Positions 53,591 to 64,000 of a stretch of 64,000 nucleotides of DNA are shown one piece after another; the first letter of the stretch is position 1; each line of letters begins with the position of its first letter. The notes below the pieces were generated by a model, which was given only the letters and a program-made list of their open reading frames with translations, was not told the origin of the DNA and made no database searches. The stretch lies in contig CM043960.1 of the NCBI GenBank assembly GCA_014529385.2, forward strand, positions 125,527,043-125,591,042. The letters are read 5' to 3'. Both the position numbers and the translations under genes were made by a program. The stretch is from Adiantum capillus-veneris (Eukaryota > Streptophyta > Polypodiopsida > Polypodiales > Pteridaceae).

Positions 53591-54540
53591 GGGAGCACGA
53601 TGCTTCGCATCCCAGAGAGGGTCTTGTTGGACTCAACACTCAGAGAGAGGGTAGAGTCTCTCTAGGCAGAGGGCATGGACAGGCAGGATTCTCCTTCTGA
53701 CAGAGTGGCCTCAAGCCTAGCTCAAATTAGCCTTTTTTTTCTTCAGGAGTCTCTGGCTCGTCGGGCTGCAGCGAGAGAGGCAGATCAGCATCTTAGACGG
53801 GGCATTGCTTCGTTACAGAGGATGCAGGAGCAGCATCCTGACAGTCCTTGGTTGGAGGAGCAGTTACAACAGGCTTGACAGGATCTTGCTAGCACAGAGG
53901 AGAGGCGACATGAGTTTGTTTTCCACCGACAGGCATCTCAGTGAACCCAGGTGGGCGACATAGTGACTGATGCTTTCTTTGAGGTAGTGGGACCTCGGCA
54001 CTCGCATGCCGAGGTCAGTCAATTGAGGAGGCCTGACGGGTCAGTTGCTTCTGAGCCCGAGGATATGCGTACAGTTGCTACAACAGGCTCGACAGGATCT
54101 TGCTAGCACAGAGGAGAGGTGACATGAGTTTGTTTTCCACCGACAGGCATCTCAGTGAACCCAGGTGGGCGACATAGTGAGTGATGCTTTCTTTGAGGTA
54201 GTGGGACCTCGGCACTTGCATGCCGAGGTCAGTCAATTGAGGAGGCCTGACGGGTCAGTTGCTTTTGAGCCCGAGGATATGCGTGCAGTTGCTACTGACT
54301 TTTATCGTGAGTTACTATCGGCAGAGCCCCAGTCAGAGCGTCAAGATGCATGCAGGGAGCAGGTTTGGACACATATGCCTTGTCTTGACTGAGGAGATGC
54401 ATCAGAGGTTAGAGCTACCACTTCAGCTTGAGGAGCTGCACACGACTCTTAGGGCCCTCCCCCGTGGTAGCTGTCCAGGTGAGGATGGGTTGACTCCTAG
54501 TTTTTTCTTGGAGTACTAGGACCTGCTTGGCCCAGATCTC
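53591..54540 (+). pseudogene. LINE ORF2: linker between endonuclease and RT, with 214-bp tandem duplication
   Basis: Helical Ala/Glu/Arg-rich linker (RVASSLAQISLFFLQESLAR). The block around GACAGGATCTTGCTAGCACA is present twice, at 53877 and 54091 (period 214), so a stretch with GDIVSDAFFEVVGPRHLHAE is repeated. The period is not a multiple of three, so the duplication also shifts frame. Confidence 0.83.
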
Positions 54541-55700
54541 TATAGTGCTTTTCAGTACATTTTTCACATGGAGTGATGCTTGACAGCATGAGTGAGGGCA
54601 TGATCTACCTCATTCCCAAGGAGGGTGGCTCCTTGGATGAGATTCAAAAGTGGCGCCCCATCACCATCCTCAACTCAGCCTACAAAATTCTTGCCAAGGC
54701 TCTGAGTTTGAGGATTCAACCAATTATAGAGAGCCTTATACATGGGAGCCAGACAGGTTTTGTCAAGGAACGCAGTATCCTTGGAAACATCTTTACTTTT
54801 TGGGAGGCTTTTACCCTGGCAAGGCTCCTTGGTGAGGACGATTCTTCTTCTCGATTTTGAGAAGGCATACGACAAAGTTGATTGGGACTTTCTAGAGGGC
54901 ACTCTACGGAGGGTGGGCTTCTCAGATGCTTGGATCAGAGGGGTGTCAGCCTTGTACAGACAGGCTCATAGTCAGGTACTTTTCGCAGGAGGTAGAGGTG
55001 ATCGCTTCATGCTTAATCGCTCGGTCAGACAGAGCCGCCCTCTTGCCCCCTTCCTCTTTTTGTTCTATGCAGAGACAATGAGCAGATTTTTGGTGTCGCG
55101 GCAGGTTGGTCTACGGGGCTTAGCACTCCCTATTCGGGGAGATGAGCTACAGGATGCTGAGTTTGCCGACAACTCAGCCTTGTACTTAGATGGCCAGGAG
55201 GCCAACCTTCACATATGTGAGTAGGCTTTGGAGACCTTCTGTTGTGCATCGGGCGCACTGATCAACTGGAGAAAGACAGTGGCTTTCTCGGTTGGTAGTG
55301 CTCCTGTGCCAGATTGGATGCCAGGAGAGGGTTTCAAGTGGATTCCCCCAGGGATTGCAACTCGTTACTTGGGCTGTCAGGTTGGTTTGGACTTGTCTCC
55401 CAAGCAGCAGATTGCTCCCCTTCTCCTGTATATCAAGAGAAAGTTGTTACATTGGAGCTCAGCACGACTTTCTTTGGCTGGCAGAGTAGTAGTTTCCAAC
55501 CAGGTGTTGTTGGCGACTATGTGGTACATCACTTCCTGCTGGATCTTCTCGAGTTCTTGTATCAGCCAAATAGAGAGGCTGATCAAGAACTTCCTTTGGT
55601 CAGGACGTGACACTCAGATAGCCCAAGCCAAGGTGGCTTGGCAGGTCATCACTCTTCCTTGTTCACAGGGAGGGCTTGGGATCATTGATCCAGCATAGCA
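54541..55700 (+). pseudogene. LINE ORF2: reverse transcriptase
   Basis: YLIPKEGGSLDEIQKWRPIT and LNSAYKILAKAL (RT motifs 0-1), GSQTGFVKERSILGNI, then after a shift LLLDFEKAYDKVDWDFLEGT (catalytic Asp in LDFEKAYD) and SRPLAPFLFLFYAE. The polymerase box FADD reads FADNSALYL, replacing the second Asp by Asn. Thumb region continues to IIDPA near 55.7 kb. Confidence 0.9.
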
Positions 55701-57380
55701 GAGCAGAGCCCTTCTTGGGAAGTTCATCGTCAGAGGACTTCTTCCAGGTGAGGAGCCCTGGAAGGAGTTCTTGCTACAGTGGCTTCGTGCTAGGGTGCCT
55801 CAGTCAGGAGGCCCTTGGCAACCTTTGACCATATGGATCTTTACAGAGATGCGCAGAGTTGGTTTGAGCAGGAGAAGGGAGGACCACTTTGCTGTGAGTT
55901 TGCTTCAATCTTGGGAGCTCTTACGGCGTGGCCTGGAGCAGAGACAACCTACGTGCACGGAGGAGCGCCTACGATGACAGCCCCTCATCTAGAACCCCAT
56001 GGTTAGCACTCAGAGAGGCCACTTGGTTGGTAGTCGGCCTCATGTTTCATGGGGTCCCATGGCAGCAGGTCCAGCACATTCTTTAGGTGACTGGCTAGAG
56101 TTCACAGGTTTCTCAAATGAGGTGCAGAGGCTCTAGCTTACAGGGCATGAGAGGGGTGCAGAGCATGTGTTGGGACATCTCAGAGTCAGTTTCAGCTGAG
56201 TGGCTCATGCCTCTCGAGCCAGCAGCGCCCTGGTGGATGGGAGCCTTCACACAATTGGAGGTTCTCATCTCAATCAGGGCCTACTCAGAGACTATCCCAG
56301 CCCTATTCTTTGAGCTTCAGGGTGGGGTACGCCTACGGGGAGTTGCAGTAGAGGCCCCGCAGGTAGCAGAGTGCTGTTTTCAGAGGATTCGAGTAGTGGG
56401 CATTTGTGGGAAGACTTGTGTCATAAACCCTGACCCAGCAGCTCTTGAGACTGGACACTGGAGGCTGTGGGCTTGGGAGTGTTGTCCACTGGCACGAGTA
56501 CAATGGGATCCTGGTGAGTGGCTATGGAGGGACCCCTTCTCTTCTGCAGACCACCCAGGAGTCTCGTTCTTTTAGTACACTATTCAACTGGGACGTCATA
56601 TTCTAGCAGCACAGAGAGAGGCCCGCCCCGCTGCAGCACCTCATTGGCAGGAGGAGGGTCTCACAGTTGAGTTCTTGGCAGACTTTTGGGAGAGGCTATG
56701 GGACTCCAGACAGTCGAAGCGAGTCACCTTGTTTTAGTGGTTGTTCGCACACAAAGCTACAGCAGTAGGGAGCTGGCTAGTGCATAGTGGTCTCTCAGCC
56801 GCATGTGCAGCTTGTGACCATTTGGTGGAGAGTCAGCATCACTGTCTATGGGACTGTCCCTCGGCCGAGTAGGTGTGGATACGAGTTCTTCAACTGATTC
56901 CTGCTCTCTCCACGGCTCGAAAGTACACTTGGGGGGCAGCGGCTTGGTCCACCCTCACGGGCCAGGCACTTCAATTTGAGCTATCTTCCACAATCAGGAT
57001 GATAGTGATGCAGGAGGGGCGACCTACACTCGAGCCTGCTACAGAGCTTACTCCACAGGAGTGATGCAGTGAGAGAGAGGAGTGTTGGGAGCTCATCAAT
57101 GGCCTGACACTCTGGTTCATCTGGTGGGCCCGCTGCTTCCGCATCTTTGAGGCTCGCCCTGTGCCACTAGCAGAGACTGTTCGTGATTTTTGGCTAGAGC
57201 TGATCCATACTCTCAGAGGACAACTTGAGGGACTATAGGGCAGCTCCGACCGCATGCGGGAGCGCCACGAGGCTTTCCTTCGACTCTGGCATCCTGGGCC
57301 TTTTTACACCATAGTCCAGGGTGTACTCCGATGGCATTACCGACCACTTGTGTGGCTCTTCCCTCCCCCCATTTCTTGAT
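55701..57380 (+). pseudogene. LINE ORF2: C-terminal region with zf-RVT
   Basis: Worn sequence across frames. Near 56.74-56.87 kb: FAHKATAVGSWL, CAACDHLVESQHHCLWDC, the C-x2-C...H-C...C pattern of zf-RVT, then WIRVLQLIPAL. It ends with FLRLWHPGPFYTIVQ and a stop near 57380. The 3' UTR runs to the A-run. Confidence 0.78.
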
Positions 57381-57523
57381 TTAGCCCCATTGTACATATA
57401 CTAGTTTTCTCATTGGGAGAGTCTCCCACCATGGTTGTTGTAGCCCTCTCTTGACGAGGTGGTTGTAGCCCTATGGGAAGTTTCAGTAACTAATAGAAGG
57501 ATCTTTTTCTCGGAAAAAAAAAA

Positions 57524-58100
57524 TACGTCGTACATTGTCAAGTTGTACGTTGCATTGAGAATCATAAAAGTACCTTAGAGATAGCTAAGGAAACTTAGCT
57601 ATCAAGATTCTTTTGACTTCAAAATTGTGCTTGATGGAAACAGTGTTTGCTTGTCGATTTGGTATTGTGGAGAAATCTCCAAGCTTCAATAAGTTTAGCG
57701 TTTAAAACTTTAAATTTAACTTGCTTATCATTTTTTTCCTCCGGAATCGAGGCTACTTCATTAGCTCTTAGGTACTTCTACTATTTTCAAGCTCAATTGC
57801 CTTGCTTGATTGAATTTGAGGCTTATGACTCTCCAATTCTTGAGACTTCATATGCTCTCTTCTTTGACATCTTGTGTCCCTAGCTTGTGTGGAGTGTTTT
57901 TTTCTTGTTGGAGCTTGGAAAATCGAGGCCTCTGTGTGACCATCAAAGTCTCGATTTTTCTTGTCAATCCTCACATATGCATGATACATTTTCTAGAGCC
58001 TTGAAAGATTAGGCATGGCCTAGATCCGACTAGGCATGGCTTTGCCAAAGGTCCGTCCTTAAACCTGCAACTACTGCAACATGATGGTACATGGCTTTCA
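57524..58100. other. unassigned non-coding DNA
   Basis: Between the LINE tail and the LTR of element J. No motif seen; ACTAGGCATGGC-type words recur near 58.01-58.04 kb. Confidence 0.45.
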
Positions 58101-58258
58101 TGTCATTAAATCTAATATCTAACCAATCCAAATGATTTTCTCATATTAAACTGATCATTTAATGTGGGATAATAAACGGGAACAAGGGTTAGAATATAGA
58201 CATGTGCTTACACATCTATCTCAACACGGGGCCAATGGTAAAGGGGCCCAAATGAGAG
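58101..58258 (+). repeat. 5' LTR fragment of element J
   Basis: 158 bp matching 59541-59698 with about ten differences. It lacks a CA end, consistent with truncation. Confidence 0.85.
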
Positions 58259-58309
58259 TCTCAAGTACTTCATGACACAAACAAATCTTTCTGACAAACA
58301 AATGAGGAG

Positions 58310-59190
58310 GGCAAATTTTCTTTCGCAATTTAATTTCCACATTGCTCACATTGCTGGTAAGCACAATCAAGTGGCTGATGCACTTTCACGACGACCAAAA
58401 GTTAATGCTGTGTCGATGAGTGTGCTATTGACCCTGACTTTAAAGACATAATGTCGGCCCTTGCTTTGGGGAAGAAAGAGGAACCATTCACCTTGCAGCA
58501 TGGTTATCTTCTCCATGGCAATAGGCTATGTGTTACCCACTCCCTTCGTGGAGAAAGTCATGTATGAATCCCATGCTCCTCTCTATGCGGGGCATAGAGG
58601 CATTCAACCTACTCTTCAAGGAGTAGAAACGTAATTTTATTGGCCTGCCATGAAAGTGGGCATACAAGAGTATGTTTCAAAATGTGTGGTATGCCAAAAG
58701 ACCAAGTATGATAGAAGGAAGCAACCTGGATTACTCCAGCCATTGCCAATTCCTAATTCACCATGGGAGAAGTATATCCATGGATTTTATCTTTGGATTA
58801 TCCAAGTCTATCCATGGGAATACCGGAATATGGACAATAGTCGACAGGTTTAGCAAGCAAGCACACTTTATCCCTGTCAAGAAGACTATTAAGGCACACC
58901 AAATGGCAACTCTCTTCATATCCCAGATTTTCAAACACCATGGATTGCCAACATCCATCGTGTTAGATAGAGATCTTAGAATGACCAGTAATTTTTGGAA
59001 AGGTCTCTTCAAAATCTAGGTACAAGATTGAATTTCTCTTCGGCCTATCACCCACAAACGGATGGCCAAAGTGAGATAGCCAATCTTACAATTCTTGATC
59101 TACTAAAGACCTATGTTACAAAAGTAGATCAAAGCTCACAATGTATGAACCTTGTCAACGCTTACAATGCTACATTAGAGTAAGCAAGTA
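58310..59190 (+). pseudogene. RNase H end and integrase, element J
   Basis: FNFHIAHIAGKHNQVADALS and RRPKVNA end RNase H. The zinc-binding region shows YAGHRGIQPTL, YWPAMKVGIQEYVSKCVVCQ. The core shows SMDFIFGLSKSIHGNTG (first Asp) after a shift, IVLDRDLRMTSNFWKG (second Asp) and YHPQTDGQSEIANL (Glu), so the triad survives in different frames. Ends near 59.18 kb; the 59.19-59.54 kb stretch is non-coding. Confidence 0.85.
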
Positions 59191-59540
59191 TACATGTTTC
59201 TTTTAAATGATCAATGTTTTTGTCTTATAAGACTAATTCTCTCTTTATTGTGCACAAAGTTAAGTAGTATGCATACTAAGAATCATGTTTGAGATGACGA
59301 TGTCTCTCAAACACCACGTAGAATTTGTCACTCTACTTGGGAGGATGAAATGGACTAAAGAGCACACATGCTTGCGGCAGCTATGTCTCCCAAGCACCAA
59401 ATGGATTAGTCATCCATCTTGAAATGATGTCGTAGGGTAAAAAGGGATCCTCTACCCGCTAAGACAAATTGACTAATGACTATCGCTTTATCTCTTTTAC
59501 CTCATAGTCGAGGACGACTATGATTTCAAGAGAGAGGTAA

Positions 59541-59835
59541 TGTCATTAAATTTAATATCTAACCAACCCAAATGATTTTCTCATATTATACTGATCATTT
59601 AATGTGAGATAATAAATGGGAACAAGGGTTAGAATATAAACATGTGCTTACAGATCTATCTCAACACGGGGCCAATGGTAAAGGGGCTCAAATGAGAGAT
59701 GGTCTGTCAAAGAGCAAGGTTAACTAATGGAGCTTAAAAGACCTTAGGGTTAGCTTCATTAAAGACCTCCAATGGTTAGTGTTAAGGCGGTTACGCCGTT
59801 AGCGGAAGTTAAATAGCGAGAACTCAACCAACAAC
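59541..59835 (+). repeat. 3' LTR of element J (right end inferred)
   Basis: Starts TGTCATTA after a purine tract. The first 158 bp are proven by the 5' copy; extension to ACAACA near 59835 is inferred. Confidence 0.65.
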
Positions 59836-59841
59836 AGAATT

Positions 59842-60403
59842 TGTCAGACGAGGACGAAGCTTGACCCGCAGGCGCATGGAAACAACTAGGTGGGTGTCAA
59901 ATCACTTACACGACCTTCTAATGACAATCACTACTAAGGAAATCAAATCTAAGTTCTAGAATACACAAGTGACTGAAATCCGTACTACGAACGAATGCTA
60001 TACGAAACAGGATCTAGAATCATTGAATCGATCTCAAACTCAAGGGGAAGTCTATACACTAGGTAAGAACAACACCCTAAAGACTTGAACTGCAAAATCA
60101 ACCTATAACCACTCCGTGCGGTAAACGCGTATGAAGCTAGGCCGAAAAATACACGTGATCGAAACTTGACCCCGATGGTACTAATGTGTAGCTCTACTCG
60201 TTGTGGTTCTATAGATATGCTGCACGCTCTATTCCGACACACGAGTTGGAAGAAAACTCACACCGAAGCTCGTAGGAACTTACCACACATAGAAGCCGAT
60301 AGCGCGCACTCTTGGTATCAGTGCATAGCTCTCGCCGTTGCTAACACAATGGCGGTATCGCTTCTCCAATGGCGGCTCCGTAGCTCGCGAAGCAAGTAGA
60401 TAA

Positions 60404-60500
<97 letters not shown>

Positions 60501-60788
60501 ACACAGTCACGGCGCTCAAAAACTCACTTTGATTAATAATAACTAAATCCCCTTAGGTTACAAAACTTTGGCTTATATACCTGAGCCTTGGAGGTGAGAA
60601 CATCTCTACTAATTACATCAACAAGTGAAATTACCTCGGGATTACAAGCTAGAAACTCAATTGAGTCCCGTTACTTAATGAATGGCTCAATTCAAAATCA
60701 ATGTCGGAAAGATATTTATTACAATCAATGGTTACAAAAATGATGAGTGTGAGCAAAAATGTGGGTGTGATCCTCTGCTGGCTCAACA
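59842..60788 (-). repeat. 3' LTR of element E1 (left end inferred)
   Basis: The element-strand start TGTTGAGCC is fixed by the polypurine tract. A TG-beginning plus-strand end at 59842 (TGTCAGACG) is the best candidate, about 947 bp. TATATAA on the element strand at 60573-60579 is a promoter candidate, followed by a long GA run (CT on plus). Confidence 0.6.
60403..60498. repeat. (CT)n microsatellite in LTR of E1
   Basis: A pure run of 96 bases, downstream of the LTR TATA box and so in the transcribed part. The Arg-Glu frame across it is an artefact. Confidence 0.97.
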
Positions 60789-60803
60789 CTCCCCCCCTCC
60801 GCG
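60789..60803 (-). other. polypurine tract of element E1
   Basis: CGCGGAGGGGGGGAG on the minus strand directly before TGTTGAGCC. Confidence 0.85.
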
Positions 60804-60837
60804 TTCATGTCGTCCTTGACATGACTTTTATGCTTGG

Positions 60838-63800
60838 TCAATAAAGTCCTGTCGTCTTGAGCATCTGCAAATGTGATTCGTATCGTAGGTTGCCGATGGT
60901 CAAGGTTGGGCCGAATATTTTGCTTTCGTCGGTGAAAAAGCCGGTGTAGAAAGCTTCTTCGAATGTTTGCATGTGGAAGCTAGGCAAAAACATAATCCTC
61001 TGGTATAGGAGGTGCAACACTTTTGGAAAAGGCTGCAATGAAAGATCATACATCATATCAGTCACTGTGTCGGCCGTCGATAGTAGACTCGAGGTCGTGG
61101 CTTTATCTGGCGCGAACACATCAATGCAAGCTAAGAGAGTCCTGCAAATTTTCTTGAGCATCTGACACGAAAGGTCAGGAGAGCCAGTAAAGAGCTTGAT
61201 GGTGCCCGTTAGGGTTTTCACCATGTAGGCTTTACCTATTCTCTCTCCTGCCTTTGGTCCTGGCATCCTGGGGTAATTAAGCCAATTTGGCTTCTTTTCT
61301 GCAATCCTGCCATGCTCTTTCCAGCTTCTGACTCTTGGCACGAGGCAGAAGCTTGCATTCTCCCGAATCTCCTTTGGTGCCTCCACCAAGTAGATGAGGT
61401 AGGCTGGGTATTTGTTCAGCCAACCTTTCCTCCATCTAGGCTACGAATCTACAATCTTCTTTGATTGTTCCTCTTTTGTGATGTCGCCTTCGTAAAGAGC
61501 GACATACTGCTCCTCCTCTATTCTCTTTTTCGTCTTTAGCACTTCAAATTTCATCAAAGGGAAAGGCAGGCTGGGTTGCATCCACTCTTCATGGAGCACT
61601 TTTGTGTCTAATCCCTGAAGTCTAATGGAGATGAGGAGTCTCCTCTCCCATTCCATTTCCGCCTTGGCACTCTCCTCTGCTGACTTTTCTATTTGGTCAT
61701 GGAGCCTTTGTTCTTCTTCTTCAGAGATTCCTGAAGTCGAGGCCACCTCGTGAACTGGGGCTGGATCTTCAATTGTGGTTGCCTCTCCAGTTTCTGGTAG
61801 CTCTATGGCTGCTCCACTTGATTCTTCTTGTGGTGTCTCTGTCTCTCTTCTTTGTTGCTCTTGTAGATCTTGGAGCTGTTTGCGGAGGGTCTCATTCTCT
61901 GTTCTTAGTTTTTGATTTTCTAAAGTGAGCCTCTCCTGTGCTGCCAATGATCCCTCCGCAATGTGCAACCTTTGCACTTGCTCTAATCTTAGCTCTCTTT
62001 GTAAGCTTCGGACCTGGTCTTCCAGAGCTGGTACAAGAGCTCCCTCTTGTTCGGTTCCTGCTCTACTAGCTCTAGGGGTAGTCCTGAGTCTAGTGATTGT
62101 TCTTTCTTGGAGCTCGACTCTTTCCCTTAGCTCAATGAGCTCATCTTTAGCCACCTCCAAGTCGTCTTCCATTCGCTCCCTTGCTTCCTGTGCACTTGTT
62201 ACTTCTCTTGAAGCCTCGGCTAGCTGGAGTATCAAGCCGTCTCTCTCGTTTTTCGCGTCATAGAGTGATGCTTTATGACTTTCAGATTCAGTCATAGCAT
62301 TCTCTAATTTCCTCTGCAACTCGGCTTCCCTTTGTTTGGCTGTTTCAATCTCCACTTCCTTTGCCTTGGATCTTTCTTTGATCTTGCTGAGCAGTTCATG
62401 CACCATGTGCATGTCTTTTTCATCTTCATCTGTCAACTCTAAAGCTTTTTCTGCCACCACCTCCACTGGCTTCGGCTCTTCTAGTACGTTCTGCTCGTCC
62501 AGTTTCTCTTCACTCTCTTTTGTACTCTTTATTTTTTCCTCTGTCCCTCTCCGATCATCTTGTTTTTGTAGGGTGATCCCATAAACTGCCTCAAGGGCCT
62601 CTTCTTCAGTGTACCCTATCGCTACCAGATCCTCATAATCGTTTTTCTTTTGCTGAATTGGATCTATCTCCTTTTCCTTGGTCCCGGCCTCCGGCTTTTC
62701 CATACCAGCCGTGTCCATCTCTACTGTGGTCTCTTCCACAATGATTTCCGTCTTCTTCGGGCTTGGTACATCAGTAAAGGAGGGCTGATTTTCCTCAGTC
62801 ATCTTGGCTTTCCCTTTGTTTGCTTGCCCGTCTTTCTCTTGAGGTTCAGTAGACTCATCTACTTTCTTCTTCCCCTTGTCGTCCTTTTTCAGTTCAGCTT
62901 TTAAAAGCTGTACTTCCTCTTCAGTGTATGGCTCGACAGGTTGCTGCTCCAGTATAGCCTTTGACTCCTCATAAGCTCTAATATATTGATCATATTGATC
63001 AACATGTGGCCTGGCTGAGCTAGTTCCGACTTTAGTGGGGTCTGGCACCCACTTTTCTTCAAAGTCCCCCTTTAGAGCTCTTTCCGCTCTAAACTGCTCC
63101 ACTAGTCTTTCCATTCTTGCCACTTTCTGACTTTTGGTTTGCTTGGGAGCAACCTTCTTCTTTGCTTTCTTCATAAGCGGCTCATCCACATCCTCTTTAG
63201 GTTCTGAAACTATTTCTAGTTTCCTGCGTGCTCTTGTGGACGCCCTCTTGGATACTTCAAGCTGTTCTTCCTTCTCATCGGTTTCTCTAAGCCACTCATT
63301 CTGGGAGGGAACCTTTGGCCATTGATCTCTGGCTCCAATAGCTTCATAAGCTATTCTTGTCAGAACTTCAGCTCCTCCTATATACTTTGGCTTCTCGTTG
63401 TGCATGGCAATTACTTGCTCGTGGATGTGTTGAGCGTAATTCACCTCTTTTGGCATATTGCTCTTCAATGCCCATGTGATGGTAGTTGCAATGGCATGGG
63501 GTGGTGTCGTATACTTTTGCGGTCTTTTACTGCAAATATGGAGAAACTGGTTGTACAGTCGGCAAAGGGTTGCCGCTCTTTGGTCTGCCATATCTCCATA
63601 GGTTGCATTCTGTTTCTTGGACCCATAAACCTCTATAGCCTCCCTTCTTTCCCTGACAAAGCTCCCTTTGTTGTGCAGCTTCAATGCATCTGCAATGACC
63701 TGTGGAGTGATCTGTACCTCTACTTTCTCTCCATCTATTGCTGTCAATGTGGCTTTCCCATCCTTCTGAATGGAGGTTGCCAACTCATACACTCTTCTTG

Positions 63801-64000
63801 TATCTACAAGTCTTCCCTTTCCAGGTACCTGCTGATGTTCTCTGACCTGCTATAATCCACCAATTCTTGTGGGATCATCGGTATATCCACCGCTTGCCCT
63901 TGAGGATCTCTGAAATTCCCCTGGTAGATTTTTATTCCCTCTTGTTCCAGTACTGCTTCCTCCACCCAAGTTTTGGTTGGCTTGAGGGTTTCTGCTGGAA
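60838..64000 (-). pseudogene. unrecognised ~1050-residue coiled-coil protein of element E1
   Basis: The main frame runs from 63792 (GTG; no true start) to TAG at 61441-61443 and continues unbroken to 60838. Upstream of about 63.82 kb the sequence carries on in a frame one step away (KPTKTWVEEAVLEQEGIKIY, then IPMIPQELVDYSR) to the window edge. From 63792: residues 1-180 helical with YGDMADQRAATLCRLYNQFL and GGAEVLTRIAYEAIGARDQW; 180-450 charged, with a basic KKAKKKVAPKQTKSQK cluster; about 450-660 heptad-rich coiled coil; then after the TAG a conserved C-terminal domain with WLNYP and MQTFEEAFYTGFF. It resembles plant-transposon Gag-like proteins only in style. Function unknown. Confidence 0.75.

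Larger units (their letters stand above)
50556..57523 (+). mobile_element. plant LINE, decayed but near full length
   Basis: Composition switches to GC-rich at about 50560. ORF1 (DUF4283-like, zinc knuckle) and ORF2 (endonuclease, RT, zf-RVT) follow on the plus strand, then a short 3' region and an A-run of 11 at 57513-57523. No target site duplication was found, and the 5' end is set by the composition change only. Confidence 0.88.
58101..59835 (+). mobile_element. truncated Ty3/gypsy element J
   Basis: A 158-bp direct repeat starting TGTCATTAAATC/T occurs at 58101-58258 and 59541-59698. Between them lie the end of RNase H and integrase. The 3' copy follows an AAGAGAGAGGTAA purine tract. 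The 5' copy stops abruptly before RNase H sequence, so a deletion removed the rest of that LTR, the primer site, Gag, PR, RT and most of RNase H. The 3' LTR probably runs to about 59835 (ACAACA). Confidence 0.8.
59842..64000 (-). mobile_element. LTR element E1 encoding an unrecognised large protein
   Basis: On the minus strand a reading of about 1000 codons from the right edge ends near 60838, then 30-odd bases later comes a polypurine tract (60803-60789) and a presumed LTR start TGTTGAGCC. E2 has the same 3' architecture with a homologous C terminus. Anything upstream, including any Gag or pol, lies outside the window. The superfamily cannot be assigned. Confidence 0.7.

Noticed and set aside
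61925-62263. 112-codon Ser-rich plus-strand frame
   Set aside because: Antisense of the E1 coiled-coil region; Ser runs are complements of Glu/Arg codons.
63793-64000. Reading the E1 protein upstream of 63792 in the same frame (Ser/Gly/Asn-rich, with a TAG at 63850-63852)
   Set aside because: The neighbouring frame gives a balanced protein sequence without stops to the window edge, so a one-base shift is the simpler explanation.

Overview
This window reads as plant nuclear DNA made almost entirely of transposable elements, from a large repeat-rich genome. I see no credible host gene, tRNA or rRNA gene, or CRISPR array. The Ty3/gypsy elements are plant-type (one with a chromodomain), the Ty1/copia elements have UBN2-type Gag and plant-type integrase, one LINE is of the plant DUF4283/endonuclease/RT/zf-RVT type, and primer sites match initiator-Met and Asp tRNA. 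Density and decay of the elements suggest a fern or gymnosperm, but I cannot name the organism. Nearly every coding frame is broken, mostly by TAG/TGA stops explicable by C-to-T change.

Layout. 1-6.85 kb: minus-strand Ty3 element A0 (Gag, PR, RT, RNase H, integrase running off the left edge), with a long LTR to its right. 6.85-9.2 kb: unassigned DNA with a 32-bp minisatellite. 9.2-12.9 kb: plus-strand Ty3 element F, lacking RT. 12.9-14.9 kb: Gag-PR fragment G. 15.5-15.9 kb: 211-bp tandem duplication. 15.9-20.5 kb: minus-strand Ty3 element H, split by the short chromovirus derivative I (17514-18738, TSD CAGTT).

20.5-42.2 kb is a three-layer nest. Ty3 element A (same family as A0) is split by copia element B (24897-38550, 209-bp LTRs, TSD GTTCA). 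B is split by C (27262-36251, 623/647-bp LTRs, TSD GTAAA), a Ty3-like element with a tRNA-Asp primer site, Gag and protease but no RT, RNase H or integrase. Removing each insert with one TSD copy restores the host frame, so the nesting order is secure. 42.2-45.6 kb: D, in which a gypsy Gag/PR linker is fused in frame to copia integrase, RT and RNase H. 45.74-46.85 kb: four copies of a ~284-bp tandem repeat, each centred on a palindrome.

46.85-47.5 kb (E2, plus) and 59.84-64.0 kb (E1, minus) carry homologous copies of a protein family I do not recognise. Both end directly before a polypurine tract and presumed LTR start, so they are the 3' ORF of an LTR element; E1 carries about 1000 residues of it, with long coiled coils, continuing past the right edge. 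48.5-49.3 kb: worn relative of I. 50.6-57.5 kb: plus-strand LINE whose ORF1 and ORF2 overlap by ATGA. 58.1-59.8 kb: truncated Ty3 fragment J between repeated LTR sequence.

No pathway links the genes. The biology is that of successive insertion, non-autonomous mobilisation, element chimerism and mutational decay. The parts least explained by known families are the E1/E2 protein, the 284-bp palindromic array and the RT-less element C.
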